This document shows positions 1-10,055 of a stretch of 64,000 nt of DNA, one piece after another (positions within the stretch are counted from its first letter, which is position 1; each line of letters opens with the position of its first letter). Where the stretch lies: assembly GCF_900230225.1 (NCBI RefSeq), contig NZ_OCNH01000001.1:2542001-2606000 (forward strand). Direction: 5' to 3'. Below the pieces are notes generated by a model. The model was given only the letters and a program-made list of their open reading frames with translations, was not told the DNA's origin and searched no databases. A program made the translations under genes and the position numbers. This stretch comes from Spirosoma fluviale. Its GTDB lineage: Bacteria; Bacteroidota; Bacteroidia; Cytophagales; Spirosomataceae.

Positions 1-2
1 TT

Positions 3-1232
3 AGCGCCTATCAGCCTAAATCAACCCTGTTAAAAATTCTCTTTGAGCAGAATTCGAAACTGGAAGATTCGGCAACGTACGATATCACGGCCTGGTCGCT
101 GCCCTACGCGTTTGGCTTACAAACCTATGGACTGACCACCCGGCTCAATCCAGGAAGCACACAACCTGCTACGGCTACGCCAGCCGCTGCGGTAACCCCA
201 CAAACCCGTCCTTATGCGTACGTCGTTAAGTGGCAGTCGCTTCCGGCGGTGCAAATGCTGGCCGGTCTGTTGAAGCAGAAAATACGCGTACGGGCTGCCG
301 AAAAGCCATTTGAACTGGAGAACAAGACGTACCCATCGGGAACACTGATCGTGACACGGGCGGGTAACGAACGCTTTGGCGACCGACTCGATGCCCTGGT
401 CCGGGAAGAAGCGACCAAGACAGGGGCCGATTTGACCTCGGTTCAGACTGGTTTTGTAACGACCGGCTCCGACTTCGGCTCCGATTTTGTTTCGGGTCTG
501 AAAGCTCCCCGGATAGCGGTTGTGGTGGGTGAAGGTACACCTCCCCCATCGGCGGGCGAAGTGTGGCACTATTTCGACCAGGAACTTCACTACCCGGTTA
601 CGCTGATTGACGGCAATACCCTGGGCAATGTACAGTGGAATAAACTCGACGTGCTGATCCTGCCGACAAACTACAACTACGGTCGCATTCTGAACGAGAA
701 AACCCTGACCGCCGTCAAAGAATGGGTTCGGGCGGGCGGAAAGCTCATTGCGATGGAGCGGGCTGCATCGTTTCTGGCCGGTAAGGATGGGTTCGAGTTA
801 AAAGAAAAGGAAGATAAATCAGCCGATAAAAGTAAAAAGAGCGAAAACCCCGATACGCTCAAACGCTACATCGATCGCGAACGGACCGCTATCTCCGATG
901 ATATTCCAGGCAGCATTTACCGCGTAAACATCGACACCTCACACCCACTGGGTTTCGGTCTGTCGGGCGGTTATTATTCGCTGGTGCAGAATGCTTACAA
1001 CTTTGATTACCTGAAAGAAGGCTGGAACGTTGGATACCTGAAAACGGACAACTATGTAGCCGGTTTTTCGGGTAAGAACGCCAAGGACAAGCTAAAGAAT
1101 ACACTGCTCATGGGCGTTCAGTCGCTGGGTCGGGGCAGCGTTGTTTATCTGGCCGATGATCCACTCTTCCGGGGCTTCTGGTACAACGGCAAGCTGTTGT
1201 TTGCCAATGCTGTATTTATGGTTGGTAATTAA
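3..1232 (+). CDS. M14-type zinc carboxypeptidase, C-terminal part (5' end outside window)
   Basis: The frame is open from the first base of the window to a TAA at 1230-1232, so this is the last ~409 residues of a longer protein. No start is visible, and internal ATGs such as the one at 249 lie inside conserved-looking sequence. The middle and C-terminal part resembles the amidotransferase-like domain (KLDVLILPTNYNYG, VKEWVRAGGKLIAMERAA) that follows the peptidase domain in large Bacteroidota M14 carboxypeptidases. The zinc-binding HxxE region is not in the window, so the peptidase assignment rests on the C-terminal architecture only. A Lys/Glu/Asp-rich linker sits near residues 265-285 of the visible part. 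A strong terminator follows 22 bp after the stop. Confidence 0.6.
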   Translation, partial: SAYQPKSTLLKILFEQNSKLEDSATYDITAWSLPYAFGLQTYGLTTRLNPGSTQPATATPAAAVTPQTRPYAYVVKWQSLPAVQMLAGLLKQKIRVRAAEKPFELENKTYPSGTLIVTRAGNERFGDRLDALVREEATKTGADLTSVQTGFVTTGSDFGSDFVSGLKAPRIAVVVGEGTPPPSAGEVWHYFDQELHYPVTLIDGNTLGNVQWNKLDVLILPTNYNYGRILNEKTLTAVKEWVRAGGKLIAMERAASFLAGKDGFELKEKEDKSADKSKKSENPDTLKRYIDRERTAISDDIPGSIYRVNIDTSHPLGFGLSGGYYSLVQNAYNFDYLKEGWNVGYLKTDNYVAGFSGKNAKDKLKNTLLMGVQSLGRGSVVYLADDPLFRGFWYNGKLLFANAVFMVGN

Positions 1233-1254
1233 TTCATTTGTTTTACCCAAAATG

Positions 1255-1295
1255 CGCAAACGCAACGGCCAATCGACCGTTGCGTTTGCGTTTTT
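1255..1295 (+). terminator. Rho-independent terminator after the M14-like gene
   Basis: A perfect 14-bp stem (1255-1268 pairs with 1277-1290) encloses an 8-nt loop and is followed by five T residues at 1291-1295. It begins 22 bp after the stop codon. Confidence 0.9.
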
Positions 1296-1317
1296 ATGCA
1301 GTATCGGGGTAAATTTG
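1285..1317 (+). promoter_or_regulatory. Candidate Bacteroidota promoter for the DUF5916 gene
   Basis: TAAATTTG at 1310-1317 matches the -7 consensus TAnnTTTG exactly. A TTTG at 1285-1288 lies 21 bp upstream, in the expected -33 position. It overlaps the 3' arm of the preceding terminator and sits 44 bp before the GTG start. Confidence 0.6.
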
Positions 1318-1361
1318 TACGATTATTCTCTTTTCAGTTTGCTCTATAACGCATTCACTTG

Positions 1362-3584
1362 GTGAAATTTTTACTGACTCTTTCGCTGTTCTTTTCATTC
1401 ATTGTCTCCCCTCTGCTGGCTCAGAAAAAAAACGAACAGTACCAGCTTCATATTAGCCGGGCAACCTCACCGATCGTCATTGATGGCTCGGTTGACGAAC
1501 AAGCCTGGCAAGCGGCTGAAGTGGCGACCGATTTCTGGATGGTGCTGCCCATGGACACCAGCCGCGCGAAGGTTCGCACCGACGTTCGAATGGCCTACGA
1601 CGACCACAACATGTACCTGAGCGCGGTTTGCTATCATGGCAATGTGCAGGGCCCTTACATTGTCGAATCTCTTCGGCGCGACTGGGCATTCGGGAAAAAC
1701 GACAACTTCATTTTCTTCATGGACACCTTCGACGACCAAACCAACGGCTTCACCTTTGGCACCAATGCCGCCGGAGCCCAATGGGATGGCCTGTTGTACG
1801 AAGGCGGCAAAGCAAACCTGAGCTGGGATAATAAATGGACATCCTCGGTACGCAACTACCCGGACCGATACGTGCTGGAATTAGCCATACCGTTCAAGAC
1901 CATCCGGTACAAACGAGGCATTAGCCGCTGGGGTATCAACTTCAGTAGGCAGGATTTAAAAACGACCGAAAAGTCATCCTGGACACCCATTCAGCGCCAG
2001 TTTCCGACAGCTTCTCTTGCCTTAACGGGCGTACTCGTTTGGGATCAGCCGCCACCACAGCCCGGTCCTAATATTTCGCTTATTCCCTACATGCTGAGCG
2101 GGGTGACGCGCGATTACCAGCAAAATACGCCGAACAAAAGCCGCTTCGATGCCGGGCTCGACGCTAAGGTAGCCGTTACCTCATCCCTGAATCTTGACTT
2201 AACGGTTAACCCCGATTTCTCGCAAGTCGACGTTGACCAGCAGGTAACGAACCTCGACCGCTTCGAGTTATTTTTTCCAGAAAGAAGGCAATTCTTTCTG
2301 GAAAACGGCGATCAGTTTACCAACTTCGGCTATGCTACGATTCGCCCGTTTTTTAGTCGGCGGATTGGTCTGGGTGGGGTGCCCATCCGGTTTGGGGCTC
2401 GCCTGAGCGGTAAGCTGAATAAAGACTGGCGATTGGGCGTGATGGATATGCAAACAGGACGCGTTGAGGATATGGGGCCCGGTGTAGAAGCACTCCCGGC
2501 ACAGAATTTCGCCGTTCTGGCGTTACAACGGAGGGTATCGGCTCGATCGAATATCGGGATGATCTTTGTCAACAAAGAGTCTCTTTCCTATAGGCCAACG
2601 TCCGACAAACCCGCTTACACACGCTATAACCGCAATCTGGGTCTGGAATATAACCTGGCTTCGGCAAATAATTTCTGGTCAGGAAAGGCTCTGTATGTCA
2701 AATCGTTCAGCCCTAACCAATCGGGTGAGGATGCGGTCTATGCGGCCAACCTTCAATATAACACGCGCCGTTGGCTCATTAGTGGTCAACTGGAATCGGT
2801 TGGGAAGAACTACACGGCTGAGGCTGGTTATGTGCCCCGGCGGGGCTATGAGCGCGCACTGGCTACGGTTGGCTATACCTTTCTTCCAACGGGCAGTAGA
2901 GTGCTCAGTCACGGCCCAACGGTAACGTCGACCTATTTCTTCGACCCGGCCGGGCGGCAAAGCGACAATGAATCTTACCTTAGTTACATCGTCACCTTCC
3001 GCAGTAAAAGTGTCTTTACTGGCTGGATCGCGACGGATTACGTACGGCTGCTGCAACCCTTTGATCCAACCAATACAGGTAGGCAGACCCTGGCAACGGG
3101 TACCGAACACCGCTGGACGGCCTGGGGAACAAACTTCACCTCCAAACCGCAAAGCGTATTCACCTATGGCTTTTCGTCGCGGTATGGCGGGTATTACGGC
3201 AATGGCACCCGGTTGAATTTGGCAGCCGATATAGGCTACCGTTTTCAGCCCTACGTGAGCTTGGCAGCCAGTGCCAACTACAACGATATCCGGTTACCAC
3301 AGCCCTGGGGCCAAACGACGTTCTGGCTCGTAGGCCCGCGTTTCGACGTGACCGTGACCAATACACTTTACCTCACGACCTTTGTGCAGTATAACGAACA
3401 GCAGAAGAACATGAACGTCAATGCGCGGGTACAATGGCGCTACAAACCCGCGTCTGATTTCTTCCTGGTTTATACCGACAATTATTTGCCAAATTCAGCC
3501 CAGATCGGGCAGGATGTGCCGGGGTTCTTCTCGGTAAAAAACCGGGCGTTGGTACTGAAGTGGACGTACTGGTGGAATATCTGA
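1362..3584 (+). CDS. DUF5916 outer-membrane protein with N-terminal CBM9-like domain
   Basis: This protein of about 740 residues has a signal peptide (KFLLTLSLFFSFIVSPLLAQ). A carbohydrate-binding family 9-like domain follows over residues ~30-200 (SPIVIDGSVDEQAWQAAE). The long C-terminal region is rich in alternating aromatic/polar strands, as in an outer-membrane beta barrel, and contains the conserved stretch DLTVNPDFSQVDVDQQ. This matches the DUF5916 family that is common in Bacteroidota. Its substrate is not known. No ATG is available: the start is GTG at 1362 or the TTG immediately before it at 1359, and GTG is chosen as the commoner codon. It stands alone between a terminator and a small lipoprotein gene. 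Confidence 0.85.
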   Translation: MKFLLTLSLFFSFIVSPLLAQKKNEQYQLHISRATSPIVIDGSVDEQAWQAAEVATDFWMVLPMDTSRAKVRTDVRMAYDDHNMYLSAVCYHGNVQGPYIVESLRRDWAFGKNDNFIFFMDTFDDQTNGFTFGTNAAGAQWDGLLYEGGKANLSWDNKWTSSVRNYPDRYVLELAIPFKTIRYKRGISRWGINFSRQDLKTTEKSSWTPIQRQFPTASLALTGVLVWDQPPPQPGPNISLIPYMLSGVTRDYQQNTPNKSRFDAGLDAKVAVTSSLNLDLTVNPDFSQVDVDQQVTNLDRFELFFPERRQFFLENGDQFTNFGYATIRPFFSRRIGLGGVPIRFGARLSGKLNKDWRLGVMDMQTGRVEDMGPGVEALPAQNFAVLALQRRVSARSNIGMIFVNKESLSYRPTSDKPAYTRYNRNLGLEYNLASANNFWSGKALYVKSFSPNQSGEDAVYAANLQYNTRRWLISGQLESVGKNYTAEAGYVPRRGYERALATVGYTFLPTGSRVLSHGPTVTSTYFFDPAGRQSDNESYLSYIVTFRSKSVFTGWIATDYVRLLQPFDPTNTGRQTLATGTEHRWTAWGTNFTSKPQSVFTYGFSSRYGGYYGNGTRLNLAADIGYRFQPYVSLAASANYNDIRLPQPWGQTTFWLVGPRFDVTVTNTLYLTTFVQYNEQQKNMNVNARVQWRYKPASDFFLVYTDNYLPNSAQIGQDVPGFFSVKNRALVLKWTYWWNI

Positions 3585-3679
3585 TTTTATGACGTGAACA
3601 AACGATGTCGATGCCAGTTGTTTAAACAGCTAATTTACCAGCAGTAGTCACGATTGCTACACACATAAAACCAACGATT

Positions 3680-3880
3680 ATGAAAACGCTTCTGCGCTAT
3701 TTCCCCACGGCCTTCGTTGCCGTATTCATGACGCTCACGCTGACCAGTTGCGCAGCGATTGGCGATATTTTTAAAACAGGAGTCTGGACAGGCGTCATCC
3801 TGGTTGTTGTCGGTATCGGCGTTGTCATCTGGATCGTCTCAAAACTATTTGGCGGTGGTGGCAGAAGTAACAATATCTAG
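3680..3880 (+). CDS. Small lipoprotein with one membrane segment and Gly-rich tail
   Basis: A 66-residue protein. Residues 1-24 look like a lipoprotein signal with a lipobox ending at Cys (TLTLTSC). A hydrophobic segment follows (VWTGVILVVVGIGVVIWIVSKLF), then a short Gly-rich polar tail (GGGGRSNNI). Very small proteins of this type recur in Cytophagales and are sometimes misnamed by automatic annotation; nothing in the sequence shows an enzymatic role. The overlapping +1 frame ORF is a shadow. A strong hairpin follows 9 bp after the stop. Confidence 0.7.
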   Translation: MKTLLRYFPTAFVAVFMTLTLTSCAAIGDIFKTGVWTGVILVVVGIGVVIWIVSKLFGGGGRSNNI

Positions 3881-3889
3881 TAGGTCAAG

Positions 3890-3950
3890 ACCTCCATTCA
3901 TAGAAAAAGCCGAATCCATACAGGGTTCGGCTTTTTCTATGAATGGAGGT
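3890..3950. terminator. Bidirectional terminator, perfect 25-bp inverted repeat
   Basis: Positions 3890-3914 are the exact reverse complement of 3926-3950, with an 11-nt loop. The stem contains an A5 run on one side and a T5 run on the other, so it can terminate transcription from both convergent genes (small lipoprotein ending at 3880, dapA ending at 3958). Confidence 0.85.
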
Positions 3951-3957
3951 AAATAGC

Positions 3958-4854
3958 TTAGGCTACCAATTCCAGTAAGCCATCGCGTTGGAGAACTGCC
4001 CGCTGGCGTTCGCTCAGGTCGTCTGAGGCACGCATGAGCGGCAGGCGGACTTCGGCGGAAATCATGCCCATAATTTCCAGAATACTTTTTACCCCTACCG
4101 GATTTCCTTCTTCGTAGAGAAGCGGGTCGATACGCAGGAAATGGTAAAGTTCTTTGCGGGCGAAGGCAAAGTTCCCTTGCAATGCCGCTTCTATTATCCC
4201 CGTAAACTTAGCCGGGAAAGCATTGGCAATTACCGACATTACACCTACGCCACCAATACTGATGATAGGTACCGCCTGTACATCATCGCCGGAAATCAGG
4301 AGGAAATCTTCGGGCTTATCGCGGGCAATTTCCATGCACTGCTCAATTACGCAGGACGCTTCCTTAACGCCGATAATATTAGGATGCTGAGCCAGTTCGC
4401 AAATCGTTTCGGCCGACATGTTGATACCCGTCCGAAACGGAATATTGTACAGAATAACCGGCACCGGGCTGGCATCGGCAACGCGGGTAAAATGCTCGAT
4501 GACCCCCCGTTTGCCGGGTTTATTATAGTAGGGACAAACCGACAGAATAGCATCGACACCCTCAAAATCAATATCCTTCATGCCCGATACAACCTCGGCA
4601 GTAACATTACCACCAACGCCAAAAACGATAGGCAGATTCTTCGGGTTATTTTCTTTGAGGTATTGAAGTAACTGTTTCTTCTCCTGCTTCGTCACCGTTG
4701 GCGATTCGCCGGTGGTGCCCTGAAGGACAATATAGCGAACGCCCCCATCGGAGATGTGGCGAACGACCCGGCCGAAACCGTCGAAATCAATTGATTGGTC
4801 AGCGTTAAAAGGCGTCACGATAGCGACACCTACGCCGTGAAATTTGGTATCCAT
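3958..4854 (-). CDS. dapA: 4-hydroxy-tetrahydrodipicolinate synthase
   Basis: DapA condenses pyruvate with aspartate semialdehyde in the lysine/diaminopimelate pathway. The 298-residue length is normal for the family. Diagnostic motifs are present: GTTGESPT at residues 46-53, the catalytic tyrosine Y136 in LYNIPFRTG, substrate-binding R141, and the Schiff-base lysine K164 in GVKEAS. The ATG at 4852-4854 gives the full N-terminus (FHGVGVAIVTPF). A minus-strand TAnnTTTG box lies 27 bp upstream. It is convergent with the small lipoprotein gene and shares the bidirectional terminator. Confidence 0.97.
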   Translation of the reverse strand: MDTKFHGVGVAIVTPFNADQSIDFDGFGRVVRHISDGGVRYIVLQGTTGESPTVTKQEKKQLLQYLKENNPKNLPIVFGVGGNVTAEVVSGMKDIDFEGVDAILSVCPYYNKPGKRGVIEHFTRVADASPVPVILYNIPFRTGINMSAETICELAQHPNIIGVKEASCVIEQCMEIARDKPEDFLLISGDDVQAVPIISIGGVGVMSVIANAFPAKFTGIIEAALQGNFAFARKELYHFLRIDPLLYEEGNPVGVKSILEIMGMISAEVRLPLMRASDDLSERQRAVLQRDGLLELVA

Positions 4855-4881
4855 TAGGGGAAACAGGAATGTATATTACGA

Positions 4882-4889
4882 CAAAGTTA
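4882..4889 (-). promoter_or_regulatory. -7 box candidate for dapA
   Basis: Reads TAACTTTG on the minus strand, an exact TAnnTTTG match, 27 bp before the dapA ATG. No convincing -33 TTG is visible. Confidence 0.45.
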
Positions 4890-4915
4890 CGGGAATTTGT
4901 AGAGTCGTCATGCGT

Positions 4916-5443
4916 TTAGGCTGCCATATTGAGCGAGAAATCTTGCGGCACGAAATAAGCAGGTGTTTTTAGCTCAAACACCTCATCATGAATCGACGCT
5001 ACATACAATCCGGCATCCATTGCCTTTTTACGAACTTCGGTTGACCCCTGCACACAAGCCAGAATACCGTACAGCTTCTTATTATTATACTCCGGATGAA
5101 ATCGCCGAAAACGATCTAGGTTCTTTAGCAGCTGATCAATATCCCGTTCCTTCAAATGGCTTTTTACTTCCACAAGCACCACAGTGTTTACATCGCCATT
5201 GGCCATGCCAAGCACATCAATCTCCAGCGTATCCGGGCCGTATTCCGTTTTGTAGTTGGTGGTAATCGTTGTCATGCCAAACTGCTTCCTCAACACCTTT
5301 TCCATGGATGGGAACGCCATTCCTTCGGTAAAACTGCCGAATTTATTACCCAGATCACCGATGAGTTTGGCGTTTCGTTCGGTTATTTCTGCTGTCCTGG
5401 CGAGAATCTTTTTTATATCCTCAAGAGTTGTTTCCTGTTCCAT
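4916..5443 (-). CDS. PD-(D/E)XK nuclease-like protein with N-terminal helical segment
   Basis: A 175-residue protein. The N-terminal ~40 residues are likely helical or coiled-coil (TLEDIKKILARTAEITERNA). A compact alpha/beta domain follows, with LEIDVLG and VLVEVKSHL giving the D...ExK core typical of PD-(D/E)XK nuclease-like folds, as in DUF3782-type proteins. Whether it cuts DNA, and which, cannot be told from sequence. There is no methyltransferase or specificity gene nearby, so it is not an obvious restriction enzyme. It lies 45 bp downstream of ligA on the same strand and has its own promoter-like box, so it may be transcribed separately. Confidence 0.7.
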   Translation of the reverse strand: MEQETTLEDIKKILARTAEITERNAKLIGDLGNKFGSFTEGMAFPSMEKVLRKQFGMTTITTNYKTEYGPDTLEIDVLGMANGDVNTVVLVEVKSHLKERDIDQLLKNLDRFRRFHPEYNNKKLYGILACVQGSTEVRKKAMDAGLYVASIHDEVFELKTPAYFVPQDFSLNMAA

Positions 5444-5460
5444 AGTACGGGGGTTATGCG

Positions 5461-5468
5461 CAAAGATA
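5461..5468 (-). promoter_or_regulatory. -7 box candidate for the PD-(D/E)XK gene
   Basis: TATCTTTG on the minus strand matches TAnnTTTG exactly. It lies 17 bp before the start codon at 5443, in the ligA-nuclease gap. Confidence 0.45.
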
Positions 5469-5488
5469 AACTATTGTTAGCAAACCAG

Positions 5489-7618
<2,130 letters not shown>

Positions 7619-7827
7619 TCACTGGACATCAGCGCACGCATCGCATAAAACTTCCTTTGTTCTAAACGGGCAACATCGTTATTGTTTCTTCGTTCATCCA
7701 AAAAAAAGTATTTTTACGGGATAAAAAAGTTGTGTGTTTAGCGTAGTCAGTTCGTAGGTATTTGTTTCTACGATTCAATATACTCAGAAGTACTGACTAT
7801 TAGGCCTCAACCAATGCCTTACTGTCC

Positions 7828-8499
7828 ATGATAAAGCCTCTTATTGCTCCATCGCTGCTTGCGGCCGACTTTGCTAACTTGCAACGCGATCTTGACCTGA
7901 TTAACCGGAGTGAGGCTGATTACCTTCATTTTGATGTCATGGACGGTGTCTTCGTGCCCAATATTTCGTTTGGCTTTCCCCTCCTCAAGGCGGTCCATGA
8001 ACATTGCCAGAAACCCCTTGACGTTCACTTGATGATTACGGACCCAGACCGCTATCTGGAAGCATTTGCCGAAGGGGGTGCCTCCATTATCCATGTCCAT
8101 TACGAAGCCTGCCCCCATTTACACCGCACGCTCTCCCGCATTCGGGAATTGGGTTGTCAGGCGGGGGTTGCTCTCAATCCGCACACACCTGTTGCGGGAT
8201 TGATCGATGTTCTGGAGCAAATCGATGTCATCCTCATCATGTCCGTTAATCCCGGTTTCGGCGGGCAGGCATTTATTCCGCATACGATTCAGAAAATTGC
8301 CGGACTCAAACAGTTTTTGCTGGCAAACCAGTGCTCAGCCTTAATTGAGGTTGACGGTGGCGTTAGTCTATCCAATGCACAGTCTCTGCTCAACGCCGGG
8401 GCAGATATGCTGGTTGCGGGAAGTTCTGTCTTTAACGCCCCCGACCCTTCAGTAGCCATTACCCAGTTAAAAAATAGCCATCTACCTTCGTTGGCTTAA
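7828..8499 (+). CDS. rpe: Ribulose-phosphate 3-epimerase
   Basis: Interconverts ribulose 5-phosphate and xylulose 5-phosphate in the pentose phosphate pathway. The 223-residue TIM barrel has all family motifs: IAPSLLAADFANL at the N-terminus, HFDVMDGVFVPNISFG with a metal-binding His and catalytic Asp, DVHLMI, VNPGFGGQ, and EVDGG with the second catalytic Asp. It is divergent from ligA across a 251-bp gap. The gap has AT-rich stretches near 7700-7740 but no exact Bacteroidota promoter match. A 42-bp gap separates it from the GH13 gene, so co-transcription is possible. Confidence 0.97.
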   Translation: MIKPLIAPSLLAADFANLQRDLDLINRSEADYLHFDVMDGVFVPNISFGFPLLKAVHEHCQKPLDVHLMITDPDRYLEAFAEGGASIIHVHYEACPHLHRTLSRIRELGCQAGVALNPHTPVAGLIDVLEQIDVILIMSVNPGFGGQAFIPHTIQKIAGLKQFLLANQCSALIEVDGGVSLSNAQSLLNAGADMLVAGSSVFNAPDPSVAITQLKNSHLPSLA

Positions 8500-8541
8500 T
8501 CTATCCGTAACTTAAACTTCACCTTACCTGGTCTAATTTTC

Positions 8542-9945
8542 ATGAATAAATCGTACCTGTACGGCCTGTTGAGTGCGTTGCTAGTGGCAACGGCCTGCCA
8601 ACATACACAAACGGACCAAAGCGGAACCACAGCGTCCGATACGACTAAGCTGCCTGCCCCTCCGGCTCCCGAATGGGCTAAAAATGCGACAATTTATGAA
8701 GTAAATATCCGCCAGTTTTCGGCAGAAGGTAACTTTAAAGCGGTAGAGGCCCAATTACCCCGGTTAAAAGAACTAGGTGTGGACATCGTTTGGCTGATGC
8801 CCATTTACCCGATCAGTCAGAAAAACAAGAAAGGCTCTTTGGGTAGCCCCTACGCCATTGCGGATTACAAAAGCGTAAACCCGGCGTATGGTACACTTGC
8901 CGACTTCAAATCCCTCGTCAACCGGGCGCATGCGCTGGGGCTGCGGGTCGTTCTGGATTGGGTGGCTAATCATACCGGCTGGGACCATGTGTGGGTAAAG
9001 GAGCATCCGGACTGGTACACCAGCGTGAAGGGTAAACTAACCTCCCCTGTCGATCCTACAACCGGAAAACCTACAGACTGGACAGATGTTATCGACCTGA
9101 ATTATGACAACCCTGATATGCGTAAAGGTATGATCGATGCCATGCAGTACTGGGTCAAAGAATGCGGCATTGACGGCTACCGCTGCGATGTAGCGGGTTT
9201 TGTTCCCAATGACTTCTGGGCTGAACTACGCCCTCAGCTTGACAAAATAAAAACCGTTTTTATGCTGGCCGAATGGGAAGATGAGCCCGGCCACTTTTCG
9301 AGTTGTTTTAACATGAACTACGGCTGGAGTATGCATACCATGATGAAGGCCGTGGCAAAGGGTGCCCGCACAGCGGATAAAATCGACTCCCTGCGCGAAG
9401 CCAACCAGAAACGTTTCCCCAAATGGTATTACCAAATGCTATTTACCCAGAACCACGATGAAAACGCCAACAACGGCACCCTGGCAGAATCCTTCGGCCC
9501 CGCAGCCGATGCCTTTTTCGTCCTGAGCAGTACGCTGGAAGGAATGCCGCTGGTGTACAATGGCATGGAAGCTAACTTAAACAAACGGCTGGCTTTCTTT
9601 GAAAAAGACACGATTCTGTGGGCCAATTACCCGAAAAGTGATTTTTACAAAACGCTGCTCACGCTGAAACACCGAAACCGGGCCCTTTGGAACGGACTGG
9701 ACGGTGGTCAGGTAGTAAAAATCCCGACTGACCACGATGATAAAGTGTATGCTTTTTATCGGCAACGGGACAACGACCGTGTCACCGTTTTTCTGAATCT
9801 GAGTAACCAGCCCCAAACGACTCGGCTAACGGGCGATGGGTATACCGGCACGTACACCGATGTGTTCAGCCATCAGCCGGTTGAGCTGAAACCAGAAATT
9901 ACTGTTACGCTGAAACCCTGGGAATACCGGGTAATGACAAACTAG
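8542..9945 (+). CDS. GH13 alpha-amylase-family lipoprotein
   Basis: A 467-residue glycoside hydrolase family 13 enzyme that acts on alpha-glucosidic bonds. The N-terminus is a lipoprotein signal with lipobox LVATAC (Cys19), so it is anchored in an envelope membrane. The barrel begins near residue 45. Conserved GH13 regions are visible: VVLDWVANHTG (region I), GYRCDVAG with nucleophile D216, MLAEWED with general acid E244, and TQNHDEN with D306. A C-terminal beta domain with the VFLNLSNQPQ strand closes the protein. The catalytic triad is complete. The exact substrate is not deducible. Confidence 0.93.
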   Translation: MNKSYLYGLLSALLVATACQHTQTDQSGTTASDTTKLPAPPAPEWAKNATIYEVNIRQFSAEGNFKAVEAQLPRLKELGVDIVWLMPIYPISQKNKKGSLGSPYAIADYKSVNPAYGTLADFKSLVNRAHALGLRVVLDWVANHTGWDHVWVKEHPDWYTSVKGKLTSPVDPTTGKPTDWTDVIDLNYDNPDMRKGMIDAMQYWVKECGIDGYRCDVAGFVPNDFWAELRPQLDKIKTVFMLAEWEDEPGHFSSCFNMNYGWSMHTMMKAVAKGARTADKIDSLREANQKRFPKWYYQMLFTQNHDENANNGTLAESFGPAADAFFVLSSTLEGMPLVYNGMEANLNKRLAFFEKDTILWANYPKSDFYKTLLTLKHRNRALWNGLDGGQVVKIPTDHDDKVYAFYRQRDNDRVTVFLNLSNQPQTTRLTGDGYTGTYTDVFSHQPVELKPEITVTLKPWEYRVMTN

Positions 9946-10055
9946 ACTTCAGCATTTTACCCTCTGAACGACCCCGGACAGGCTCCGTTTGACACTTATG
10001 GCTTTTATCAACAGGATTTACTGCCTATATTGGAGCTTATAGAGCGTTTAATCTT

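Noticed and set aside
4141..4671. Plus-strand ORF of 176 codons over dapA
   Set aside because: dapA is complete with all catalytic residues; the opposite frame is Asn/Arg-rich and unrecognisable.
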